Origin: Sporosarcina globispora
Lineage (GTDB): Bacteria; Bacillota; Bacilli; Bacillales; Cytobacillaceae
Reading direction: 5' to 3'
DNA: 64,000 nucleotides
Assembly: GCF_001274725.1 (NCBI RefSeq)
Contig: NZ_LGUF01000007.1
Coordinates: 644,001-708,000, forward strand
Part shown: positions 9,833-19,431 of the stretch, piece by piece
How positions within the stretch are numbered: position 1 is the stretch's first letter
How the letters are laid out: each line of letters starts with the position of its first letter
Made by a program: the position numbers and the translations under genes
Notes under the pieces: model-generated
What the model was told of the DNA's origin: nothing
Seen by the model: the letters and a program-made list of their open reading frames with translations, nothing else
The model's database searches: none

Positions 9833-11166
9833 CTTATGAAAATATTAAAACCATCATACTGACTATTCTTGTAGCGACAAGTGCCTTTTTGACCTGGAAT
9901 CTTTGGACCTACCAGCCTAAATATGATCTATTTGAAACAACCAATACTGTTAAAGAAGTAACGATAGCTACAAAAAAAGAAGTCAATCAGATTGTAAGGC
10001 CGGATACCCTCTTATTTCATCATAGCGAAAAGGAGACTTACGGAACTGTCAGCCCCGCTGAAATTGATAAAATCATTAAAGACATCAGTGTGTGGAATTT
10101 CAATGATTTTGAAAATGTAACGGAGGATATGGGCAATCTCCCTTCATATGTTCATGACGTAGGAAAAGCGGTCATTATGTTTCCGGATTCTGTCCCGATT
10201 GACTTGTATAAATCAGTAATTAAAATTGGTGATAAGAATGTGACTAATTTTCAATTTGACCGAATTGTCATTGATATGAATCAAGTTCATAAAGAGAATG
10301 GAATCGTCGATTTTGTGTCAATTGACAATCAGCAGGTTTTTCGAAGCCATGTGCCGGTTTCCTATATTCAGAATTTCAAAAGCCAATACTTCAAATTATC
10401 GGAGTACAGCCCTGAGTATAAAACCTATTTTGCTTATGAGCCATCTGATAAGAGAATCATCTACCTGCCTTCACAGGAAACGAAAATGGAAAGATATCAG
10501 TTTTTGGAGAAGAAATTGGACTCTGAACAATATAAAAATGCTTTGTTCAGTGACCCGAGTGTCGTGCAGAAAAGCTTTCAGCAATCAGAAGAAGAGTACA
10601 ATGATACCTCAAGCTTATTGCGAGTGAATTCTGATAAGAATACCCTTCGCTATGTAAAACCGGCTGCAGGAGACAATCTGACTTTTCCATCTGGCGACTT
10701 GCTGAAAAGAAGCATTGATTTCGTCAATGCCCATTCTGGCTGGACAGACAATTATCAATTTGCTGAGATAGATGAGCTGAATCATAGAGTCATATTTAGA
10801 ATGTACGATTCTTCAGGCTATCCTATTTTCAGCGATGATCCAAAAATTACTGAGATCCGCCAGATTTGGGGACAAAATGAAATCTATGAGTATTTCCGAA
10901 GCAATTTTGAGCTTGGCTTGCGTACCGATGATAAAACGGAAGTATCTTTAAGTTCCGGAACGCCGGTCATTAAATACCTGCAAAGTCTCGATGGATTTGA
11001 TCCGGAATTGCTGGAGAATGTAACCTTGGGATATAAAATGATGCTGGTAAAGGAAGCCCAAACGACATTTATCCGTCTGGAGCCTTCCTGGTTCTACCGG
11101 TATGATGGAATATGGGAAAGCATCTCACTTGATGAGACAGGGGGCATGAATAATGGATTGGAGTAA
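9829..11166 (+). CDS. yycH: WalH (YycH), WalK regulatory membrane protein
   Basis: 445 residues from ATG 9829, which overlaps the walK stop as ATGA; a TTG six bases earlier is in frame but less likely. One N-terminal membrane anchor (about 8-26) precedes a large extracellular region. In B. subtilis YycH and YycI form a complex with WalK and restrain it. The identification rests on position, topology and length, supported by the start MTYENIKTIILTILVATSAFLTWNLW. Confidence 0.93.
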   Translation: MTYENIKTIILTILVATSAFLTWNLWTYQPKYDLFETTNTVKEVTIATKKEVNQIVRPDTLLFHHSEKETYGTVSPAEIDKIIKDISVWNFNDFENVTEDMGNLPSYVHDVGKAVIMFPDSVPIDLYKSVIKIGDKNVTNFQFDRIVIDMNQVHKENGIVDFVSIDNQQVFRSHVPVSYIQNFKSQYFKLSEYSPEYKTYFAYEPSDKRIIYLPSQETKMERYQFLEKKLDSEQYKNALFSDPSVVQKSFQQSEEEYNDTSSLLRVNSDKNTLRYVKPAAGDNLTFPSGDLLKRSIDFVNAHSGWTDNYQFAEIDELNHRVIFRMYDSSGYPIFSDDPKITEIRQIWGQNEIYEYFRSNFELGLRTDDKTEVSLSSGTPVIKYLQSLDGFDPELLENVTLGYKMMLVKEAQTTFIRLEPSWFYRYDGIWESISLDETGGMNNGLE

Positions 11167-11965
11167 AATTAAAACAATCTTTATTTTGACCTTCCTGGTG
11201 CTGGATATCTATTTAATGTATGAGTTCTTCAAGCTGAAGGAAGCCAGTGAAATGGAACCAATTGCCAATGCATCTCAGGAGAAACAGCTCAAGAATGCTG
11301 AAATCAAGTTCGAAGCGGAGCTCCCCAAAAGCAAGCCGAAAGACCATTATTTGAAGGCCAAGCCGGTGGAGTTTGATATCGGGGATCTTGAGGGCTTGAA
11401 GGATAGTAAGCTGGAGGGCCAGGAAATCACGATTACGGATGGAACTACTTTAAATTCTATCCTCGATGACCCGATTAAAATCAGCGACAAATTCAGTCCT
11501 TCTGAATTAACCGCTTTTATCAAGAATAGGGTATTATACGGCGACCAGTACCGCTTTTGGGAAAAACCTAAAGACAGCAATAAAATCACGTATTATCAGC
11601 AATTCGAAGATAAAATGTTTTATATGAATTTAAACGGCGAGCTGACGTTTTTTTTGAATGATGAAAATGAAATTGTTTCTTATAAGCAGACCCTCTTAGG
11701 AGATATTGAGTCCATGGAGGAAAGTGAAAAAGTCATTCAGCCGGTCAAAGCAGTTGAAACACTTTACAAGAATGGCTCACTGCTGCCAAAATCAAAGATA
11801 ACGAACGTGGAGCTGGGTTATTTTACGTTTGTGCATTTAAGCTCTTCTCAAGTGTTAACGCCTGCCTGGCGATTTGTCATTAATGACGAAGAGGATTTAT
11901 TTGTTGATGCCTTTCAGGGAAAAATTATTCAGCTGACCAATGAAGAGAAAAAGATAGTGGAGTGA
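11153..11965 (+). CDS. yycI: WalI (YycI), WalK regulatory membrane protein
   Basis: 270 residues, starting 14 bases inside walH. One membrane anchor (about 7-24, [20 protein letters not shown]) is followed by an extracellular domain with PepSY-like repeats typical of the YycH/YycI pair. Overlap and order place it in the walRKHIJ operon. Confidence 0.93.
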   Translation: MDWSKIKTIFILTFLVLDIYLMYEFFKLKEASEMEPIANASQEKQLKNAEIKFEAELPKSKPKDHYLKAKPVEFDIGDLEGLKDSKLEGQEITITDGTTLNSILDDPIKISDKFSPSELTAFIKNRVLYGDQYRFWEKPKDSNKITYYQQFEDKMFYMNLNGELTFFLNDENEIVSYKQTLLGDIESMEESEKVIQPVKAVETLYKNGSLLPKSKITNVELGYFTFVHLSSSQVLTPAWRFVINDEEDLFVDAFQGKIIQLTNEEKKIVE

Positions 11966-11972
11966 GGAGAAC

Positions 11973-12767
11973 ATGTCTTTACAATTCAGCGTTCTCGCGA
12001 GCGGCAGTACTGGGAATGCGATCTTTGTCGAGACGGAGGAACATTCCTTTCTGGTTGATGCCGGATTAAGCGGGAAGCAAATGGAAGGATTATTTCAGCA
12101 TATTGGCCGGGACATCGGCAAGCTTTCAGGCATACTGGTGACCCACGAGCATAGTGACCATATTAAGGGTGTCGGGATTCTCGCCCGGAAGTATAACCTG
12201 CCGATCTATGCCAATGAGAAAACATGGCTGGCCATGGATGGACTAATTGGACAAGTCCCGGTTGACCAGAGGTTCCATTTTGATATGGAAACGGTGAAAA
12301 CGTTCGGGTCCCTTGATATTGAATCCTTCGGGGTCTCCCATGATGCGGCCGATCCTATGTTTTATGTGTTCCATCATAATGGGAAAAAGCTTGTATTGAT
12401 TACCGATACAGGATATGTCAGCGACCGCATGAAAGGCCTGATTTCGAATGCGGAAGCTTATGTATTTGAAAGCAATCACGACGTTCAGATGCTCCGCATG
12501 GGACGCTACCCGTGGAATATTAAAAGAAGGATCTTAAGCGATGTCGGCCATGTTTCCAATGAGGATGCAGCGCTTGCGATGAGCGAAGTGGCCGGCGACC
12601 GGACAAAGAGCTTTTATCTCGCCCATTTAAGCCAGGATAACAATATTAAGGATCTGGCAAGAATGTCTGTCACCCAGACACTTGAAAGCCGCGGAATCAT
12701 TGTCGGCGAACAATTCGACCTTTATGATACAGATCCGAAGGTTCCTACTATTTTAACAGCCGTTTAA
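11973..12767 (+). CDS. walJ: WalJ (YycJ) metallo-beta-lactamase-fold hydrolase
   Basis: 264 residues of metallo-beta-lactamase fold; the metal motif HEHSDH lies at about residues 55-60 ([11 protein letters not shown]), with later ligands in SHDAADP and TDTGYV. WalJ is a cytoplasmic DNA-processing type exonuclease linked in the literature to coordinating replication and division with wall metabolism. It follows walI by seven bases; RBS GAGGAG. Confidence 0.95.
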   Translation: MSLQFSVLASGSTGNAIFVETEEHSFLVDAGLSGKQMEGLFQHIGRDIGKLSGILVTHEHSDHIKGVGILARKYNLPIYANEKTWLAMDGLIGQVPVDQRFHFDMETVKTFGSLDIESFGVSHDAADPMFYVFHHNGKKLVLITDTGYVSDRMKGLISNAEAYVFESNHDVQMLRMGRYPWNIKRRILSDVGHVSNEDAALAMSEVAGDRTKSFYLAHLSQDNNIKDLARMSVTQTLESRGIIVGEQFDLYDTDPKVPTILTAV

Positions 12768-12779
12768 ACATAAACCAGA

Positions 12780-12826
12780 AGAGGAATACACAGAGAGACA
12801 GCAGTTTCCGTGTGTTCCTCTTTTTC
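12780..12826 (+). terminator. Terminator of the wal operon
   Basis: AGAGGAATACAC pairs with GTGTGTTCCTCT and runs into TTTTT, 12 bases after walJ. Confidence 0.8.
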
Positions 12827-12830
12827 TTAT

Positions 12831-12952
12831 GTCTAGCTTCAGCGCCTACCCCCTCGAGGTGTCGGGGGTGAGCACCAAGGAATGCTTCCTTGGATAAACC
12901 TCGCAGGAACAAGTGGTTTTTACTTGTTCCGAAGGCGCTTCCGCTTTTTTTT
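12831..12952. repeat. Dispersed palindromic intergenic repeat, short copy
   Basis: Begins GTCTAGCTTCAGCGCC and continues with the ACCCCCTCGAGG block seen at 1065; ends GAAGGCGCTTCCGCTTTT. The interior has CCAAGGAATGCTTCCTTGG and GGAACAAGTGG/CTTGTTCC hairpins. It lies between walJ and htrA, and the remaining bases to 13136 hold no gene. Confidence 0.75.
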
Positions 12953-13136
12953 AAAAAACTTTAAAAAAGTATGAACAAATTCGTAAGATTTCTGCAGCAA
13001 GTGCGTTATTGTTAGATTTTTAAAAACAGGAGAGTATAATATTGGGTATAAAGGAAGACTAAATTTTAGCATTTATTTTTAAAAAGAGTTTTTTCAACAG
13101 CGGTTTTTTGCAAATGAAAGAAGGGATGGGTGCAGT

Positions 13137-14354
13137 TTGGGCTATTATGATCAAGATCATCAGAACAGTTATAAAGGGCAAAAAGGCAACAAGGGCGGAT
13201 ATTTTCTGGCCAGCCTTGTTGGTGTCATATTAGGGGCCATCCTGGTCGTTGTGGCGGTGCCAATGCTATCTGACTACAACGTGCTTCAACCGGATGAAAA
13301 GCTGCAGGATGAAGCAGCTAATAACAATAATGCCAATGTTCAAAAGGTCTCACTCGATGTTGAAACCGATGTAACCAAAGCGGTTGATAAAGCTGGTGAT
13401 GCAGTCGTTAGCATTACAAACATCCAGACAGCCGGCTTTTGGTCAAATGAAGGAAATGGCAATGGAGGCGGGCAGCCTGCCGGAACAGGTTCAGGAGTTA
13501 TTTATAAGAAGGAAGGAAATACAGCCTTCATTGTTACAAACCACCATGTGGTCGAAGGCGCTCAGGAACTGGAGGTAAGCCTCCAGGATGGAACCAAGCT
13601 GCCGGCAAGACTGGTTGGCAGTGATATTTGGACAGATCTTGCCGTGCTGGAAGTAGAAGCAAAGGAAATCAAGACGGTTGCTGAATTCGGCAATTCGGAT
13701 ACTCTTAAACCAGGTGAGCCTGTTATTGCCATTGGGAACCCACTTGGCCAGTTCTCTGGATCTGTAACACAAGGGATTATCTCTGGTCTAGAGCGTGCCA
13801 TACCTATCGATATCGATCAGAACGGCACGGTTGATTGGCAGGCTGAGGTTCTGCAGACAGATGCCGCCATTAACCCGGGTAACAGCGGTGGAGCTTTAGT
13901 CAATATCAGCGGCCAGCTGATCGGCATCAACTCCATGAAAATTGCTGAGAGCGCCGTCGAAGGCATTGGATTGGCTATCCCGATTAACTACGCAAGACCA
14001 GTTATTGAGGACCTCGAGAAGTTCGGAGAGGTAAAACGTCCGTATATGGGAGTACAACTGGCATCTGTCAATGAGATTCCTGGCTATTACCAGCAGGAGG
14101 CATTGAAACTGCCGAAGGATGTAAAAACAGGTGTGGCCATCACTTCTGTTGAACCTAATTCTCCAGCTTCACAGGCAAGACTGAAGGAAATGGATGTCAT
14201 CGTCGAGATGGATGGCAAAGAAATCAAAGACATCATCGAATTGCGTCAGCATCTTTATACGAAGAAATCTGTAGGCGATCAGATGAAAATCAAGTTTTAC
14301 CGCGACGGCAAGCTGAAGGAAGCAACGATGAAGCTAACCGGCGAGACATTTTAA
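13137..14354 (+). CDS. htrA: HtrA-type membrane serine protease (YycK/HtrC)
   Basis: 405 residues from TTG 13137, preceded by AGAAGGGATGG. A short cytoplasmic tail, one membrane segment (about 22-44) and a trypsin-like domain with triad His137 (TNHHVVEG), Asp167 (WTDLAV) and Ser250 (GNSGGAL), then one PDZ domain (about 295-395). It degrades misfolded proteins at the outer face of the membrane. Position after walJ matches B. subtilis yycK/yyxA. Gly-Asn-rich loop at about 105-118. Confidence 0.95.
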   Translation: MGYYDQDHQNSYKGQKGNKGGYFLASLVGVILGAILVVVAVPMLSDYNVLQPDEKLQDEAANNNNANVQKVSLDVETDVTKAVDKAGDAVVSITNIQTAGFWSNEGNGNGGGQPAGTGSGVIYKKEGNTAFIVTNHHVVEGAQELEVSLQDGTKLPARLVGSDIWTDLAVLEVEAKEIKTVAEFGNSDTLKPGEPVIAIGNPLGQFSGSVTQGIISGLERAIPIDIDQNGTVDWQAEVLQTDAAINPGNSGGALVNISGQLIGINSMKIAESAVEGIGLAIPINYARPVIEDLEKFGEVKRPYMGVQLASVNEIPGYYQQEALKLPKDVKTGVAITSVEPNSPASQARLKEMDVIVEMDGKEIKDIIELRQHLYTKKSVGDQMKIKFYRDGKLKEATMKLTGETF

Positions 14355-14370
14355 AGGATAATGTAAGACT

Positions 14371-14406
14371 AAACGGGAAAGCGATAAACGCTTTCCTGTT
14401 TTTTAT
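14371..14406 (+). terminator. Terminator after htrA
   Basis: AAACGGGAAAGCG pairs with CGCTTTCCTGTTTTTT around ATAAA. Confidence 0.88.
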
Positions 14407-14424
14407 TGTTTTGATAAGATGATA

Positions 14425-14734
14425 TGTGGATAACTTATTTACATGCACGAATTTAAAAATTATCCACAGAACGGATAAAAAAAACAGGCTGCCAGCCTAT
14501 AGAAGGAGCATGCTAAAATGATATACTGCTGTGATGAACACGTTGATCTGGCAATAGATATAGTGGTTGATGAGTACGAAACATTCCCGCAATTAACAAA
14601 ACTTGAAGACGAAAAAAAGTTATCAACAACCTGTGAATATTGTCAAAATAACGCAATATATGTTGTAGCGAACGAATGATCTCATACCATATGTGGATGA
14701 AAAATGTGGACATGTGGATAACTTTTGTGGATAT
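14425..14734. promoter_or_regulatory. Cluster of DnaA boxes
   Basis: Perfect TTATCCACA-type boxes stand at 14425-14433 (reverse), 14460-14468 (forward) and 14713-14721 (reverse). One-mismatch boxes stand at 14620-14628 (TTATCAACA), 14692-14700 (TGTGGATGA) and 14726-14734 (TGTGGATAT), and a two-mismatch box (TGTGGACAT) at 14705-14713. Seven sites in 310 bases, partly inside the small gene. B. subtilis has DnaA-box clusters outside oriC, one of them, as I recall, near yydA (rlmH). Confidence 0.75.
14518..14679 (+). CDS. CxxH/CxxC small protein (YyzF-like)
   Basis: 53 residues. CCDEH at positions 4-8 supplies a CxxH and CEYC at 39-42 a CxxC, together a likely zinc site. RBS AAGGAG (14503-14508) stands nine bases before ATG 14518. 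This small family sits next to rlmH in Bacillus genomes, and its function is unknown. The coding region contains one of the DnaA boxes. Confidence 0.88.
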   Translation: MIYCCDEHVDLAIDIVVDEYETFPQLTKLEDEKKLSTTCEYCQNNAIYVVANE

Positions 14735-14759
14735 CTTGTTTGTAAAGTGAGGACATGCT

Positions 14760-15239
14760 GTGAATATCTCAATTATTACGGTCGGAAAGCTAAAAGAAAA
14801 ATACCTGAAGCAAGGAATTGACGAATACTTAAAAAGACTGTCGGCCTACGCCAAAATGGACATCATTGAAGTACCGGACGAAAAAGCCCCTGAAGAACTA
14901 AGCGAAACGGAAATGATTCAAGTGAAGCAAAAAGAAGGCGAACGGATTCTGGCGAAAATCCATCCGGATGCTCATGTCATTGCCTTGGCTATTGAAGGGA
15001 AAATGAAATCATCGGAAGAGCTTGCTGATACACTTGATAAATTGGCTACATACGGGAAAAGCAAGATTGCGTTTGTTATTGGCGGATCGCTTGGGTTGAG
15101 CCAGGAGGTTTTGCAGCGGGCGGATGAGAAGCTTTCTTTTTCGAAGATGACGTTTCCGCATCAGTTGATGAAGCTTATACTTTTGGAGCAAATATATCGG
15201 GTTTTTCGGATTAATCGGGGGGAGCCGTATCATAAGTAG
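14760..15239 (+). CDS. rlmH: 23S rRNA pseudouridine-1915 N3-methyltransferase RlmH
   Basis: 159 residues, full length, GTG start ([26 protein letters not shown]). SPOUT-fold methyltransferase with SAM-binding [10 protein letters not shown] at about residues 104-113 and C-terminal INRGEPYHK. It modifies helix 69 of 23S rRNA. Its last codons (15222-15239) match the site used by staphylococcal SCC elements, and copies of them occur downstream. The gene is intact. Confidence 0.97.
   Translation: MNISIITVGKLKEKYLKQGIDEYLKRLSAYAKMDIIEVPDEKAPEELSETEMIQVKQKEGERILAKIHPDAHVIALAIEGKMKSSEELADTLDKLATYGKSKIAFVIGGSLGLSQEVLQRADEKLSFSKMTFPHQLMKLILLEQIYRVFRINRGEPYHK
15222..15239 (+). other. att-like site in the 3' end of rlmH
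   Basis: GAGCCGTATCATAAGTAG encodes EPYHK-stop. The SCC attachment site in Staphylococcus rlmH is, from memory, GAAGC(A/G)TATCATAAGTGA, followed by TGCGGTTTTT; here GTGCGGTTTTTTTA follows. Similar copies lie at 17206 and 21977. Confidence 0.75.
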
Positions 15240-15297
15240 GTGCGGTTTTTTTATTTTTTAATATGTAATCCGTTTAAAAAAAATTAATTAGAAAATC

Positions 15298-15330
15298 AGC
15301 AGTCCAACTTTGTGGTTGGACTGCTTTTGT
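15298..15330 (+). terminator. Terminator downstream of rlmH
   Basis: AGCAGTCCAAC and GTTGGACTGCTTTT form a strong stem 60 bases after rlmH, on the island side of the att-like site. Confidence 0.88.
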
Positions 15331-15383
15331 ATATATTTGGTATATAATAAAATTTAGATGATTTAATAGATAGGGGGATACAA

Positions 15384-17180
15384 TTGAATAAATATATAGA
15401 AAAAATAAAAGAAGTCGAATCAATTACAAGTACAAAGTATTATACGGAGTTTAAGGAAGGATTTGTGAAAATAAGAAATTGGGCAGAGTCAGAAGGGATA
15501 CTAGATAAAGCACAGTTAGCACAATACGAAATTGAAATTTGTTCATTACATCAGAAAAATCCAATCATCTCAGTAAATAAGAAAGAATCGAGATTTGTCG
15601 CTAATATCGTTTATCAAAATGGAACAGAATGGCCAGATATTAAAAAGTTTACTGATGAGCAATTTAAATATTATGAGGAAAGATTAATTGAAACTGATAA
15701 TGTATTTTTAAAAGTAAGATATTCAGATTTTCTGTTTGAATACGGTAATAAGAAAATATCCAAGAGTAAATATCAAGTCTCACAGTATTTGTTATCAGGG
15801 CTTGTAGAGATTAGTGATCATTATCGATGCATTGAAGAAAATTATGAATACATTTCGGCTGTGGCTAGGTTAGTAGAAGTTTCTCTTTTAATGGGGAATG
15901 AAGAAAAGCTTAAAGAAGCTGTTCATTTAATAGCTGCACAATTAACTGATTGGAATAGTAAAACTGAGTACAGATGGACGTTCGAACTTTCAAATCTTTT
16001 AAGAGCGATATTAAGTTCAAAGTTTAAAGAGATAGTTTCAGACGAATTTTCAGTTTTTATTATAGAAGTGCTAGAGAATGCTAGAAAAAAGTATCTTGAA
16101 GAAAAAGAGTATCATTTTTATAGAATGTTTTGTGAGGAATTGATAGAATACCGCAAACTTAATTTAATTTCTTTAGAACAAGAAGGTGAATTGCAATTAG
16201 AAATTGGAAAAAGTTACGAATTAGAATCTGAAAATCAGCAAGGGAGACAAGATAAAAGCTTAATGGTAAAAGCTCACTTTTTAGAACTTGCAATGAGACA
16301 CTATGCAAATATAGGAGAAAGAGAAAAAATTAATGATATGAAAATCTTGATAAAACAAACTTATGAACAATATGAGCAGAGTGATGAAATGGCAACTATA
16401 AGTGTGCCTCTAGAAATTCCTTCGGATGTTATAGATAGTATTGTTTCAAGGTACATCTCTTCTGATATACAAAGTGCACTTGATAATTTTGCATATAGTG
16501 ATCAATTTATTCCGAAAGTTAATGAAATCGAAAAGCAAGTAACTAATAATGAAGAAGCTTTTCCATTGCAAAGCCTAATTTCCAAAAGTATTATTAGTGA
16601 TGGTAAAAAAATTGATCATACATTAACAGAGGAAGACTCAAAAAACATCAATTTTGTTAGTAATTATATGTTAAGTTTAAATCTTAATTTGGAAATATTA
16701 ATTAAAACTATTTTTGAAAAATTGACAGCAGAGTTTCATTTAAATGTTGATGATATTATGGAGAAATTTAATAGGTGGGGCTGGTTAGATGATAGAAATC
16801 GTCCAATTGTTGAGAATGGAATAAAAAAATTTTTTGAAGATGACTATATTGGTTCCATTCATATATTAGTACCTCAATTTGAATCTACACTTAGAAGATT
16901 TTTTGCTAATATAGGGTTTCCTACAACATCTATTAAAAAAGGAACAGCACAACATGAAGAAACATTTAATGAATTTTTAAATAGAGAGGATATTAAAGTT
17001 TCATTAGGTGAGAATGTTCATAAATTGATTCAAATTGTTATGGTTGAACAGGCAGGATTAAATTTACGTAATGAAATTGCTCATGGCTTGATTAAGTTTT
17101 CAGATATTACAAAAACTAAATGTATTTTAGTAATTTACTTATTCTTAGTATTAACTAGATATAGTATAACTAATGAATAA
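15384..17180 (+). CDS. DUF4209 protein with HEPN-like RNxxxH motif
   Basis: 598 residues, mostly helical, no signal peptide or membrane segment. The C-terminus carries LRNEIAHGL (about residues 568-576): the RNxxxHG signature of DUF4209, which also fits the R-x4-H catalytic motif of HEPN ribonucleases. A preceding segment (HILVPQFESTLRRFF, about 497-511) is also typical of the family. TTG start at 15384 after AGGGGGAT. Strongly AT-rich compared with rlmH, and the only gene between the rlmH att-like site and its first copy. Function unknown; a defence role is an inference from the HEPN-like motif and island location. Confidence 0.75.
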   Translation: MNKYIEKIKEVESITSTKYYTEFKEGFVKIRNWAESEGILDKAQLAQYEIEICSLHQKNPIISVNKKESRFVANIVYQNGTEWPDIKKFTDEQFKYYEERLIETDNVFLKVRYSDFLFEYGNKKISKSKYQVSQYLLSGLVEISDHYRCIEENYEYISAVARLVEVSLLMGNEEKLKEAVHLIAAQLTDWNSKTEYRWTFELSNLLRAILSSKFKEIVSDEFSVFIIEVLENARKKYLEEKEYHFYRMFCEELIEYRKLNLISLEQEGELQLEIGKSYELESENQQGRQDKSLMVKAHFLELAMRHYANIGEREKINDMKILIKQTYEQYEQSDEMATISVPLEIPSDVIDSIVSRYISSDIQSALDNFAYSDQFIPKVNEIEKQVTNNEEAFPLQSLISKSIISDGKKIDHTLTEEDSKNINFVSNYMLSLNLNLEILIKTIFEKLTAEFHLNVDDIMEKFNRWGWLDDRNRPIVENGIKKFFEDDYIGSIHILVPQFESTLRRFFANIGFPTTSIKKGTAQHEETFNEFLNREDIKVSLGENVHKLIQIVMVEQAGLNLRNEIAHGLIKFSDITKTKCILVIYLFLVLTRYSITNE

Positions 17181-17205
17181 TTACCGCACTTAGTCATATT
17201 ACGGT

Positions 17206-17223
17206 GAACCGTATCATAAGTAA
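17206..17223 (+). other. att-like repeat, copy 2
   Basis: GAACCGTATCATAAGTAA, 16 of 18 identical to the rlmH end. With the preceding GGT it spells GEPYHK-stop, the RlmH C-terminus, without the rest of the gene. Similarity continues to the right (AATGAGGTTTTTTAA against GGTGCGGTTTTTTTA). It closes module 1. Confidence 0.75.
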
Positions 17224-17372
17224 ATGAGGTTTTTTAAGAATTTTCTACCTTTTATATTTAAGTTTCATTGAGTTTTAAAAATATTTTGTAAAAGTTAATC
17301 TAGAATTTAAAAAAGGTAGAGAAAGTATTTACCGAAGATGATTTCTCTACCTTACCTTCTAACCGATACTTT

Positions 17373-17381
17373 TGTGGATAA
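17373..17381 (-). promoter_or_regulatory. Isolated DnaA box
   Basis: TGTGGATAA, a perfect reverse box in the gene-free stretch 17224-17745 before phoD. Nothing else recognisable is seen in that stretch. Confidence 0.4.
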
Positions 17382-17745
17382 TACACAGGTTAGAAAAGTA
17401 TGTCAATTTGAAAAGAAACCATTACACAAACCTAAATAACTCCATTTTTTATTGGTATAAACAACAACGATATTTTCTGTTTATTAATGGATAAAACAAA
17501 AAAACATTTCCCAAATAACACCTCTACTGGAAGATCTAGTTAAAAAGACATCCCCTTTCTTTTAATCATTCTGCTTAAACTTCTGTTATTTCATGGACTC
17601 CTCCTACTTCTTTTATCCTATATTCATGTTGGGGATTAATCCTAATCTATCATTTTTATTCGATTTACTTATATTTTACGAAAAGTTCAAATTCTACATA
17701 CAATTAGAGACTAAACTTTTCAATGAATGCAAAAGGAGGATTAAT

Positions 17746-19347
17746 ATGAGAGAATTTGACAATAATCGTAGAACATTCTTAAAAAGCACTGGAAAGGGAA
17801 TAGGAATTGCTCTTGGTGCGACTATTGTGAGTTCGTTGCCTATCGGAATGGCGTCCGCAGAAGAAAACAACAAATCTAACAAACTACAATATCCCTTTAC
17901 ATTAGGAATTGCTTCTGGCGACCCGCTACCAGATGGGGTTGTCTTATGGACGAGACTTGCGCCGGATCCATTAAATGGGGGCGGCATGGATAACCATCCA
18001 TACCCAGTCCATTGGGAAGTCTCACTTGATCCCGATTTTAAAAAAGTCGTCAAAAGAGGAACCGAACTTTCAAAGCCTCAACTTGGCCACTCTGTCCATG
18101 TAGAAGTTGATGGCTTGAAACCTTCCACATGGTATTATTACCGATTTACAGTACACGCTGAAGTCAGTCCAACAGGCAGAACAAAGACGGCACCGGGCAA
18201 TAATAGCGAGGTTGATCAGCTCAACTTTGCCTTTGTTTCCTGTCAAAACTGGCCTACCGGGTATTACACAGCCTATCAGCACCTGGCCCAGGACGACTTG
18301 GATTTGGTCGTCCATCTTGGAGATTATATTTACGAAGGAAATATTAAGTCAACGGTTCGTCCACTGAATTATTCTGCTCCTGAAATCTATACGATTGATG
18401 ACTATCGTAATCGTTATGCTCTGTACAAAATGGATAGCGATTTACAAGCTGCCCATGCTAATTTCCCATGGATCGTGACATTTGATGACCATGAAGTGGA
18501 TAATAACTATGCGGGGGATATTCCGCAGGATCCAAACAAACAACCAACTGAAGATTTCTTGAAACGGAGGGGTGCTGCTTACCAAGCTTATTACGAACAT
18601 ATGCCGCTTCGCCGTACATCGTTTCCGCAAGGTAGTGATATCCAAATGTATCGCCGTTTGTCATTTGGTAATTTAGTAGAATTTAATGTTTTAGATACTA
18701 GGCAGTACCGAGATGATCAGGCAAATGGAGATGGATGGAAACCCCCAACCCCTGAATCTGAGGATCCAAGCCGTACCCTTTTAGGTGAGGAACAAGAACA
18801 ATGGTTATTAGATGGATTGGCTATATCACAGGCCAAATGGAAAGTACTCGCTCAACAAGTCTTTTTCGCTCACCGCGATGGTGATTTTGATCCTGACGAA
18901 GAGAATGTAAGTATGGATGCCTGGGATGGATATCCTGCCGCACGCCAACGTATTGTGGACTTTATAGCTGAAAATGATATTAAGAATGCCGTTGTCCTCA
19001 CCGGGGATGTTCATACCAGCTGGGCAAACGAAATCAAGGTAGACTTCCATGACCCTGATTCAAAAAATGTGGGGGTTGAGTTTGTTGGAACTTCTATTAC
19101 TTCCAATGGAGACGGTTCTGATGTAAACAGCAATACAGCTCAGTATCTGAAGGAAAATCCGCATATTAAATTCTTTAATAACTATCGTGGCTATGTGCGC
19201 TGTAAAGTGACACAAGACATTTGGCAAACAGATTATCAGGTCGTTAAATATGTAACAAGACCAGGTGCCTCAATCAACACACGTGCCTCTTTCGTTGTAG
19301 AAGATGGAGTACCTAGTTTGAAGCAATTAGTATCGAATCCGGTGTAG
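17746..19347 (+). CDS. phoD: PhoD-type alkaline phosphatase/phosphodiesterase
   Basis: 533 residues from ATG 17746, chosen because AAAGGAGG ends seven bases before it; the open frame upstream to 17593 is not supported. The N-terminus has a twin-arginine signal (NRRTFLKSTGKG, hydrophobic run, ASA cleavage). The mature part begins with a PhoD N-domain (FTLGIASGDPLPDGVVLWTRL) and continues with the metallophosphatase motifs VHLGDYIYEG, FDDHEVDNNY and LTGDVHTSW. PhoD releases phosphate from phosphodiesters such as teichoic acid. No Pho box was recognised. Confidence 0.95.
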   Translation: MREFDNNRRTFLKSTGKGIGIALGATIVSSLPIGMASAEENNKSNKLQYPFTLGIASGDPLPDGVVLWTRLAPDPLNGGGMDNHPYPVHWEVSLDPDFKKVVKRGTELSKPQLGHSVHVEVDGLKPSTWYYYRFTVHAEVSPTGRTKTAPGNNSEVDQLNFAFVSCQNWPTGYYTAYQHLAQDDLDLVVHLGDYIYEGNIKSTVRPLNYSAPEIYTIDDYRNRYALYKMDSDLQAAHANFPWIVTFDDHEVDNNYAGDIPQDPNKQPTEDFLKRRGAAYQAYYEHMPLRRTSFPQGSDIQMYRRLSFGNLVEFNVLDTRQYRDDQANGDGWKPPTPESEDPSRTLLGEEQEQWLLDGLAISQAKWKVLAQQVFFAHRDGDFDPDEENVSMDAWDGYPAARQRIVDFIAENDIKNAVVLTGDVHTSWANEIKVDFHDPDSKNVGVEFVGTSITSNGDGSDVNSNTAQYLKENPHIKFFNNYRGYVRCKVTQDIWQTDYQVVKYVTRPGASINTRASFVVEDGVPSLKQLVSNPV

Positions 19348-19431
19348 GGTTGAAAATCTAATTTACTTTTGATAATTGAATCTGTGACTTTTGAAAGAGA
19401 GTGATTGACTGGAAATTGATCTAGTATCAAT

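Noticed and set aside
17593..17745. N-terminal extension of PhoD
   Set aside because: The Tat signal and the RBS both place the start at 17746; the extension encodes an improbable hydrophobic leader without RBS.
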